Assembly (NCBI GenBank): GCA_016205975.1
Contig: JACQSK010000006.1
Coordinates: forward strand, 1 to 23,362
Source: Candidatus Uhrbacteria bacterium
GTDB lineage: Bacteria; Patescibacteria; ABY1; SG8-24; GWF2-40-263
Length of the DNA stretch: 23,362 bases
Direction of reading: 5' to 3'
In this document: piece after piece, positions 11,996-18,519 of the stretch
Layout of the letters: each line of letters begins with the position of its first letter
Position numbering within the stretch: the first letter of the stretch is position 1
Made by a program: the position numbers and the translations under genes
Notes under the pieces: generated by a model
The model's input: only the letters and a program-made list of their open reading frames with translations
What the model was told of the DNA's origin: nothing
Databases searched by the model: none

Positions 11996-14669
11996 AGAGC
12001 TTTAATTTTTGGCGCGCATCGTCAAGGTTCGCTCGCATGGTGGCAACGACCTGCTCGGGAGCCTTGGACGTAAACGCCTCGTTGGCGAGCTTCGCCTCCA
12101 GACTCTGAATGTAGGTTTCCGTTTCTTGCTGGGCTCGAGCGAGCTTGGCATGCTCGGCTTGCTTATCGACGAGGCCTTCGAGGGAAACAAAGACCTGCCC
12201 GTCCCCCACAACCACGGATGCGTACTCCCCTTGCGGAGCCTGCGCCTCAAAGACAAGCCGCTCGATCCCCGCCAGTGATTCGACGACAGACGCATGCCCC
12301 TCAAGATTTCCACCGACCATCACGACACGAATCTTTTGCTTGGGGGCGACGGCGTACTGGGAACGGATATTGCGGATCGCGCTGACGGCCTCTTGCAGAT
12401 GCGCCATCTCTGCCTCTGCTTTGAGGTCCAGATCAATCATCCGCATAGAGGGCCAGGCATGGGCAAGCAACAGCTCGTCGTCACACAAGGAGCTCCAAAT
12501 CTGTTCCGTGACAAATGGCATGATGGGATGCCAGTACGTGAGCAGGTGCTCCAGGACGTACACCAAGATGTCGTCCGTGGATGTCTTGGTCAACTCCTGT
12601 GCGCGCTGGGTCTTGGAGGCTTCCAGGTACCAGTCCGCAAAATCGCTCCAGGTAAACTCACGGAGCTTCTCGCTAGCTTGCGAGAACTCGGCCGCCTGCA
12701 TATGAGCGGACACGTCTTCCTCCAGCCGCACAAGCCGGGACAAAATCCAACGGTCGGCCAATGTCTTTGGTTCGAGCTCTTTGAACGCCCGTCCATGCAC
12801 CGGCTCATCGATACTCGTCAAAATGTAGCGCGAGATGTTCCAGAGTTTGTTCACGAGCCGTTGAGCGGCCTCGACCTTCTCCTCGTAAAACCGCGAATCG
12901 TTGCCAGGAGAGACCCCGCTCACAACCGCGAACCGGAGCGCATCGGCGCTGTACTTTTCAATGACATCCAGAGGGTCGATGCCGTTGTTGAGGGACTTGG
13001 AAAACTTACGCCCATCTTTGTCGCGCAACATCCCATGGATGTACACCTCCCGAAAAGGGATCTCTCCAAGGGCATACGTGCTCATGAGCACCATGCGCAT
13101 GAGCCAGAGATACAAAATCTCGTAACCCATCTGCATCCACGACGTTGGGTGATACGTCCTGAGGTCGTCTGTTGACTCGGGCCACCCCAATGTCGAAAAC
13201 GTCCATGAGGCCGAGCTAAACCAGGTGTCCAAGGTGTCGGGGTCTTGCTCGAACTTCGTGGTTCCACAGGCGGGACAGCGCTCTGGCTTCCCAACCGCGA
13301 CCTGCGGTTTGCACCCTTCAAGGCAGACACCGTTTTTGCCGCCCTGGCAATACCAGACGGGAATTCGGTGCCCCCACCAAATCTGGCGCGACAAGCACCA
13401 GTCGCGCAGATGCTCGATACGGTCAAGGTAAAGTTTCGTGAAACGATCAGGGGTGATGGTCACCTTCTGCGATGGGTCATCATTCAACCCAGTCGTCACG
13501 GCTTCGCGCATAAGATCACGCAAACTTTTGCCGCGGCCAGGAATCTCTTTTTGCACATCGAGCCACCACTGGGTCATGGGGATCGCTTCAATGACATCTC
13601 CATAGCGGTCAGAGATGCCTACGCTGTGAGTGATCTCCTCTTCTTTTTCCAGCAAGCCCTCCTCCTTGAGCCAGGACACAAATCTCTCGCGAGCTTCCTC
13701 CGCGGACAGCCCCGCATAGAACCCCGCCTGCGCCGTCATCTTGCCGTCTGGACCGATCACAGGAATCAGGCCGATGGGATCGCCCTTGGCCTTCTGCGTT
13801 TCGTACATGGCAAAGTCGATCTGGCTGTGCGCGGGTGTCACTCCAAGTGCCCCTGTACCAAACGCCGGGTCAACCTGCTCATCCGCAATCACTTTCAAAC
13901 ACAGCGCAGAAGCGGCGCCCACATCAGCCGCGAACGTCTGGCCGATGAACGAGGCATATCGCACGTCGTCCGGATGCACGGCAATGGCGGTGTCTCCTAA
14001 CTTCGTCTCTGGTCGCGTGGAGGCAATGGTGATCGGCACGTCCTTGCTGTAGCGGAACGTATAGAGTTTAGTCGTACGCTCGACGTGCTCAATCTCATCG
14101 TCCGAGGAAGTCGACTGTCCCTTCACTGACCAGTTCACCACGCGAGAACCGCGATAGATCAGTCCGTCTTCGTACATCCGACGGAAGAGTTCGTTGACCG
14201 CGCGGTTGCGGGGCTCATCAAACGTGTAGGCCAGACGCGACCAGTCACAACTTGTTCCCAGTTTTTTGATCTGGCTTAAGATCGTTGTACGCGATTGCTC
14301 CGCGAAGACACGAATCTTCTCGACGAGCTTCTCACGTCCGAGCTCCTGGCGCGGATGGAGGATCCCCTCTTCCATCAACATCTTCTCGACTTTGGCTTGC
14401 GTGGGAAGCGCGGCATGATCCGTGCCAGGCAACAAGAGTGCCTTGCGTCCGCGCATGCGCTGGAAGCGGATCATGCTGTCCATGAGCGTGTTCTCCAGCG
14501 CATGCCCCAAGTGCAGGACGCCGGTCACGTTGGGAGGAGGCATCATGATGGTAAACGGCTCCCCTTTCAAATTGTCCGGGTTAAAAAAACCGCTAGCCGC
14601 CCAAGCGGCATAGAGTTGGTCTTCATGGTTCTTGGCTTCGTACACCTTTGGCATTTCAAGTTTGCCCAT
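11973..14669 (-). CDS. valS: Valyl-tRNA synthetase
   Basis: Class I synthetase charging tRNA-Val. In the 898 residues I see HIGH as HLGH (53-56) after the family string 'PPPNVTG'. The editing domain has 'STRPETKLGDTAIAVHPDD' (217-235). A zinc-ribbon-like set of cysteines lies at 441, 449, 453, 465 and 468. KMSKS appears as KFSKS (555-559) in 'DGRKFSKSLNNGIDPLDVI', followed by the anticodon-binding domain and a C-terminal coiled-coil arm (about 835-895). Length fits the family. The promoter TTGCCA-N17-TAAACT lies just upstream. A cognate tRNA-Val gene is in the same window at 8341. Confidence 0.97.
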   Translation of the reverse strand: MGKLEMPKVYEAKNHEDQLYAAWAASGFFNPDNLKGEPFTIMMPPPNVTGVLHLGHALENTLMDSMIRFQRMRGRKALLLPGTDHAALPTQAKVEKMLMEEGILHPRQELGREKLVEKIRVFAEQSRTTILSQIKKLGTSCDWSRLAYTFDEPRNRAVNELFRRMYEDGLIYRGSRVVNWSVKGQSTSSDDEIEHVERTTKLYTFRYSKDVPITIASTRPETKLGDTAIAVHPDDVRYASFIGQTFAADVGAASALCLKVIADEQVDPAFGTGALGVTPAHSQIDFAMYETQKAKGDPIGLIPVIGPDGKMTAQAGFYAGLSAEEARERFVSWLKEEGLLEKEEEITHSVGISDRYGDVIEAIPMTQWWLDVQKEIPGRGKSLRDLMREAVTTGLNDDPSQKVTITPDRFTKLYLDRIEHLRDWCLSRQIWWGHRIPVWYCQGGKNGVCLEGCKPQVAVGKPERCPACGTTKFEQDPDTLDTWFSSASWTFSTLGWPESTDDLRTYHPTSWMQMGYEILYLWLMRMVLMSTYALGEIPFREVYIHGMLRDKDGRKFSKSLNNGIDPLDVIEKYSADALRFAVVSGVSPGNDSRFYEEKVEAAQRLVNKLWNISRYILTSIDEPVHGRAFKELEPKTLADRWILSRLVRLEEDVSAHMQAAEFSQASEKLREFTWSDFADWYLEASKTQRAQELTKTSTDDILVYVLEHLLTYWHPIMPFVTEQIWSSLCDDELLLAHAWPSMRMIDLDLKAEAEMAHLQEAVSAIRNIRSQYAVAPKQKIRVVMVGGNLEGHASVVESLAGIERLVFEAQAPQGEYASVVVGDGQVFVSLEGLVDKQAEHAKLARAQQETETYIQSLEAKLANEAFTSKAPEQVVATMRANLDDARQKLKLYVHHSES

Positions 14670-14679
14670 AACGCTCTAC

Positions 14680-14708
14680 AGTTTAAGGAAATGTCCCCAA
14701 GTTGGCAA
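14680..14708 (-). promoter_or_regulatory. Promoter of the valS-argS-bactofilin cluster
   Basis: TTGCCA (14703-14708), 17 bases, TAAACT (14680-14685) on the minus strand. The ATG begins 10 bases after the -10, so the leader would be 0-3 bases. The same -10 hexamer occurs in the DHH gene promoter. Confidence 0.6.
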
Positions 14709-14717
14709 CCGTTTCTA

Positions 14718-14746
14718 TTGACAAAAACGTTATTTTTGAGCAAAGT
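14718..14746 (+). promoter_or_regulatory. Possible promoter of the lipoprotein gene
   Basis: TTGACA (14718-14723) is a perfect -35. Seventeen bases later comes CAAAGT (14741-14746), a poor -10. If used, transcription would carry the whole 14771-14854 palindromic region as a leader. Confidence 0.35.
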
Positions 14747-14770
14747 GGTGATCCGTTCACCTTATCGATT

Positions 14771-14854
14771 GGTAGACCCAGGCTTCAGCTAGGATCCGAG
14801 CCCCGGTTCAGCTCGGACGGCCAGGAACCGCCCAGGCTAAAGCCTGGGGCTACC
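14771..14854. repeat. Paired REP-like element (BIME-like) in the lipoprotein leader
   Basis: The 84-bp block begins GGTAGACCCAGGCTT and ends AAGCCTGGGGCTACC, 15-bp inverted ends with one mismatch. The right half holds the full palindrome CCCAGGCTAAAGCCTGGG (14831-14848). The left half is degenerate (CCCAGGCTTCAGCTAGG). Between them TCCGAGC (14795-14801) pairs with GCTCGGA (14811-14817). The core matches the two palindromes in nusA. Confidence 0.75.
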
Positions 14855-14874
14855 AAACTCATAGGGAGAACACC

Positions 14875-17247
14875 ATGCTCACGATTCTGCCCATGCTCTT
14901 GGGCTGCGAGGCGCTCTCACCGTTTGTCGGGGAAGAGCTGAAGCGCTCGGTGTGCGACCGCGACCAGGACGGCCTAGCGCGCGCGAGTGAATACTGTGGC
15001 GGCGAGGACTGCGACGATAGCGACGCGGCCGTCGGCGTGCCAACGGCCTGGTACCGCGACGTGGATCTGGACACCTTCGGCGCAGGGCAAGAGGAGTTCT
15101 CTTGCTCACAGCCCGTGGGATTCGTTCCTGTGAGCGGTGACTGCGACGACACGGACGAGAAGGTCTCGCCCACTGGCATCGAGACGTGCAACCAGATCGA
15201 CGACGACTGCGACCAAGAGATCGACGAGGAGAACATCCCCACCTGGTACCAGGACGCGGACCTCGACACCTACGGCGATCCTCTTGTCTCGCTCACGCAG
15301 TGTGAGGAGCCGGATGGCTACGTCGACAACGCCTTGGACTGCGACGATACCACCGATGCGGTGAGTCCGGCCGATACGGAGATCTGCGATGACGGAATCG
15401 ACCAGGACTGCAATGGCCTCGTCGACGATGCCGAGGGCGCGAGTGCTTGGTACGCGGACCAAGACATGGACGGGTACGGCGACGTAAACGCGCTTCGGTA
15501 CTCGTGCGAGGCATCGGTAGAAGGGTACGTGACGGACGCAAGCGATTGCGACGACACGGACCTGGACGTGAACCCGTCGGCCAACGAAGCGTGCGGCGAT
15601 GGCGTCGACCAGGACTGCGACGGTGAGGTGGACACGGACGCCGTGGACGTCCCCTGGTACCGCGACGCGGACGAAGACGGCTACGGAGACGCAAGCGCGA
15701 CCGTAACCGACTGCGCGCCGCCCGAGGGGTACGTGGGGAACGCGCAGGATTGCGATGATGCCGCAGAGGCCGTACACCCCCATGTCGAAGAAATCTGCGA
15801 GGACGGAATCGACAACAACTGCGATGGGTCACCCAACGGCTGTGAGCTGTCGGGCGATGTAAGCCTCGCGGAGGCAGAGACCATCCTTCGCGGCCAGACG
15901 TCGATGGACGAAGCCGGCTGGAGTGTCGCGGGCGCGGGAGACGTGAACGGCGACGGCATCGATGATCTCGTCGTGGGAGCACCGGGAAGTGACAGGAATG
16001 CTTCAAATTCAGGAAGCGCCTACGTCCTGTTCGGTCCCTTGGATACGAGCGCGTACGACATCGGCATGGCCAATGCCGTCCTGACCGGGGAAGCCAGATA
16101 CGGAGAAGCCGCCGGCTGGAGTGTCGCGGGCGCGGGAGACGTGAACGGCGACGGCGTCGATGATCTCGTCGTGGGAGCGATGGGATACGACACGCAAGAA
16201 ACGACCGGCATCAACGCGGGCGCGGCCTACGTCCAGTTCGGCCCACTGGTCGAAAGTTACGAGGTGAGCCTCGTCGAAGCCGACGTCAAAATGACTGGAT
16301 TGACCGATTACGACCAGGCCGGCTGGAGTGTCGCGGGCGCGGGAGACGTGAATGGCGACGGCATCGATGATCTCGTTGTGGGATCGCCGGGTGATGATAC
16401 GGCAGAAGCAAACGCAGGCGCAGCCTACATCCTGTTCGGTCCCCTCACCGAAGGTGAGACGAGCCTCGCTGAGGCCGACGCCAAACTCACCGGAGAAGCC
16501 GTCAATGATTTCGCTGGATGGAGAGTCGCTGGAGCGGGCGATGTGAACGGCGACGGAACCGATGATCTCGTCGTTGGGGCGCAGTACAACGACGCCTCAG
16601 GAGCAAACGCAGGAGCAACCTACGTCCTCCTGGGCCCTCTCTCCCAGGGACAGACGCATCTCGCTGAGGCTAACACCAAGCTCACGGGAGAGGCTGAGGA
16701 AGACTACTCCGGCTGGAGCGTCGCGGGCGCTCGCGACGTAAACGAGGACGGGGTCGACGATCTCGTCGTGGGAGCGCCATACAACGACGCCGGCGGCTCC
16801 CAGGCAGGAAGAGCTTACGTCCTATTCGGTCCTCTGACGGAAGGAGAGATGAGCCTCGCAGACGCAGACGTCAAGCTCACGGGAGAAGCCGAGGAAGACT
16901 ACGCAGGCTGGAGCGTCGCGAGCGCTCGCGACGTAAACAACGACGGGACCTTCGACCTCATCGTCGGAGCGCCATACAACGACGCGATCGGATCCAATGC
17001 AGGCGCTTCCTACATCCTCTACGGTCCTCTCTCCGAAGGAGATGCGAGCCTCGCGGACGCCGACGTTAAACTCACGGGAGAAACGGAAGGCGATCTGGCT
17101 GGGATTTCCGTCGCGGCCTCTGACCTGAACAACGACGGATATTCAGACGTGGTGACTGGAGCCAACCGACACGAGTACGAGCTCGAAGAGGGGGTTGAGG
17201 CTGAAGACGCCGGTAGTGTCTACATCTTGAATGGCACCGGCAAGTAG
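14875..17247 (+). CDS. Cysteine-rich MopE-like/FG-GAP beta-propeller lipoprotein
   Basis: The 790-residue predicted secreted lipoprotein begins MLTILPMLLGC with a lipobox (LLGC, Cys11) but no basic N-terminal residues. Residues about 27-323 hold five DCDD repeats; four have the full form WYxDxDxDxYG...C...P.GYV...DCDD...C.dgIDqDC, as in MopE-type metal-binding repeats. Residues about 340-790 hold seven FG-GAP repeats (e.g. GWSVAGAGDVNGDGIDDLVV), with DxNxDGxxD calcium-type loops, enough for a seven-blade integrin-like propeller. AGGGAG sits 6 bases before ATG; no earlier in-frame ATG exists before a TAG at 14773. The role is probably surface binding or adhesion, with Ca or other metals stabilising it. 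The style is common in Myxococcota-type genomes, so transfer is possible. Confidence 0.88.
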   Translation: MLTILPMLLGCEALSPFVGEELKRSVCDRDQDGLARASEYCGGEDCDDSDAAVGVPTAWYRDVDLDTFGAGQEEFSCSQPVGFVPVSGDCDDTDEKVSPTGIETCNQIDDDCDQEIDEENIPTWYQDADLDTYGDPLVSLTQCEEPDGYVDNALDCDDTTDAVSPADTEICDDGIDQDCNGLVDDAEGASAWYADQDMDGYGDVNALRYSCEASVEGYVTDASDCDDTDLDVNPSANEACGDGVDQDCDGEVDTDAVDVPWYRDADEDGYGDASATVTDCAPPEGYVGNAQDCDDAAEAVHPHVEEICEDGIDNNCDGSPNGCELSGDVSLAEAETILRGQTSMDEAGWSVAGAGDVNGDGIDDLVVGAPGSDRNASNSGSAYVLFGPLDTSAYDIGMANAVLTGEARYGEAAGWSVAGAGDVNGDGVDDLVVGAMGYDTQETTGINAGAAYVQFGPLVESYEVSLVEADVKMTGLTDYDQAGWSVAGAGDVNGDGIDDLVVGSPGDDTAEANAGAAYILFGPLTEGETSLAEADAKLTGEAVNDFAGWRVAGAGDVNGDGTDDLVVGAQYNDASGANAGATYVLLGPLSQGQTHLAEANTKLTGEAEEDYSGWSVAGARDVNEDGVDDLVVGAPYNDAGGSQAGRAYVLFGPLTEGEMSLADADVKLTGEAEEDYAGWSVASARDVNNDGTFDLIVGAPYNDAIGSNAGASYILYGPLSEGDASLADADVKLTGETEGDLAGISVAASDLNNDGYSDVVTGANRHEYELEEGVEAEDAGSVYILNGTGK
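15913..16385 (+). repeat. Near-identical 68-bp repeats in the FG-GAP region
   Basis: The three copies at 15913-15980, 16111-16178 and 16318-16385 encode GWSVAGAGDVNGDG(I/V)DDLVVG. Copies 1 and 2 differ at one base, and copy 3 at about three. Spacing is 198 and 207 bp. Later blades have diverged. Conservation at silent positions points to recent duplication or gene conversion. Confidence 0.85.
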
Positions 17248-17255
17248 ACAAACGT

Positions 17256-17284
17256 GCCTCCTTATCTAAGGAGGCTTTTCTTTT
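17256..17284 (+). terminator. Rho-independent terminator of the lipoprotein gene
   Basis: GCCTCCTTA (17256-17264), two-base tip TC, TAAGGAGGC (17267-17275), then TTTTCTTTT. It begins 8 bases after the stop. Confidence 0.92.
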
Positions 17285-17295
17285 CCTGGGGTTCC

Positions 17296-17324
17296 TTGAC
17301 GCTACTGTGAACCCCTTGTAAACT
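17296..17324 (+). promoter_or_regulatory. Promoter of the DHH-family gene
   Basis: TTGACG (17296-17301), 17 bases, TAAACT (17319-17324). A leader of about 27 bases follows, with GAAGG 10 bases before the ATG. Confidence 0.65.
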
Positions 17325-17357
17325 GCCGTATTCCCTCTTGTTGAAGGCGAATAACAC

Positions 17358-18500
17358 ATGGCATTGAAAGAATCACAACAGGTTCTAGAAGCGATTAAGC
17401 GCAGCTCGCGCCCATTGCTTTGCGTTCCAACCGCTGGGGGACCGGATGCTTATGCCAGTGCCTTGGGGCTCGCCAGGGTCCTCAAAAAACTCGACAAGAA
17501 GCCGCTCATCGTGGCGGCGGACGGCAAGGCTCCAAAGAACCTCGAGTTCCTCGAAGGCCATGAGGATATCCAGCCGCGTCTAGAAAACATGCGCCAGTTC
17601 GTCATCGAGCTGGACGCGAGCAAGACGAAGGTAGACGAGCTCACCTATGAGATGAAGGGCGATAGGCTCTTCGTTTACCTCTCACCGAAAAAAGGGTTCT
17701 GGGATCCCAAAGACGTCCGCACCTCCTCAAGCGGCTACCGGTTTGATCTCATCATCTGCATCGGCTCCCCGGACTACGAGGCGTGCGCGCACCTGTACTC
17801 CGAGAACCCAGACTTCTTTTTCCGCACGCCCATCATCAACATTGACCACGCGCCGGAGAACGAGCACTACGGACAACTGAACGTCGTGGACCTGACCGCG
17901 ACCGCCTGCGGCGAGGTCTGCCATGACCTCGTGGATGCGATCGAACCCGGGTTGATCGATGAGGAAGTGGCGACGGCGTTCCTGACCGGCATGGTGGCCA
18001 AGACCAAAAGTTTCCGCTCTAAAAACGTCACGCCCAAGACGCTCCAGACCGCCAGCAAGCTCATCGCCCGCGGCGCCAAACGCGACCTGGTCGTGCAAAA
18101 ACTGTACCGCACGCGCTCTGTAGAAACGCTCAGACTCTGGGGACGCGCCCTCGCTCGCTTGAAGGCGGACGAGGAGGCGAACATCGTCTGGACGCTCCTC
18201 TCCCAGCAAGACTTCCTACACGCAGGCGGACAGGAACAGGATCTGCCTGACGTCATCGACGAGCTGATCGCCTCTTCCCCGCAAGCTAAAGTCGTCGTGC
18301 TCCTCTATGAAATGAGCAACCGCAACATCTGTGCCATCGTACGCACGGAGCGTCCCCTGGACGCCATCGCACTGTGCCAAGGCTATAACGCCGCTGGAGG
18401 ACGCGAAGAGGTCCGGTTGTGCCTCATCAACAAGACGATCGTCCAAGTTGAGAAAGAGCTCATCGAATCCATCAAAAAAAACATCAGCGGCCTCTCATGA
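17358..18500 (+). CDS. DHH-family phosphoesterase-like protein with altered catalytic motifs
   Basis: The 380-residue protein has the two-domain layout of DHH/DHHA1 phosphoesterases (NrnA/RecJ relatives, which cleave short oligonucleotides, pAp or cyclic dinucleotides). Motif I is 'TAGGPDAYASALGLAR' (25-40) in place of H.(D/N)PDGDA.GSA: the His and first Asp are gone and Asp30 remains. Motif II is 'IICIGSPDYE', with Asp139 offset. The DHH motif is 'NIDHAPEN' (161-168), with Ala for the second His. The C-terminal half has 'YEMSNRNICAIVRTERPLDA' and 'GYNAAGGREEVRLCLIN', as in the substrate-binding DHHA1 part. It is either inactive, uses another metal site, or binds a ligand only. It has its own promoter and ends in a shared bidirectional terminator. 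Confidence 0.78.
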   Translation: MALKESQQVLEAIKRSSRPLLCVPTAGGPDAYASALGLARVLKKLDKKPLIVAADGKAPKNLEFLEGHEDIQPRLENMRQFVIELDASKTKVDELTYEMKGDRLFVYLSPKKGFWDPKDVRTSSSGYRFDLIICIGSPDYEACAHLYSENPDFFFRTPIINIDHAPENEHYGQLNVVDLTATACGEVCHDLVDAIEPGLIDEEVATAFLTGMVAKTKSFRSKNVTPKTLQTASKLIARGAKRDLVVQKLYRTRSVETLRLWGRALARLKADEEANIVWTLLSQQDFLHAGGQEQDLPDVIDELIASSPQAKVVVLLYEMSNRNICAIVRTERPLDAIALCQGYNAAGGREEVRLCLINKTIVQVEKELIESIKKNISGLS

Positions 18501-18519
18501 GACCGCTGATTTGTTTTTT
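18474..18519. terminator. Bidirectional terminator between convergent genes
   Basis: ATCAGCGG (18483-18490) pairs with CCGCTGAT (18503-18510). Between them is a nested palindrome TCTCATGAGA containing the TGA stop of the DHH gene. TTGTTTTTT follows on plus (18511-18519), and eight Ts follow on minus (18481-18474). The stop of the minus-strand ligase gene lies in the plus T-run. Confidence 0.85.

Noticed and set aside
15913..17100. Regularly spaced DNA repeats that could suggest a CRISPR-like array
   Set aside because: They are in-frame FG-GAP protein repeats with coding spacers of about 130-140 bp and no array features. I saw no CRISPR array elsewhere in the window.
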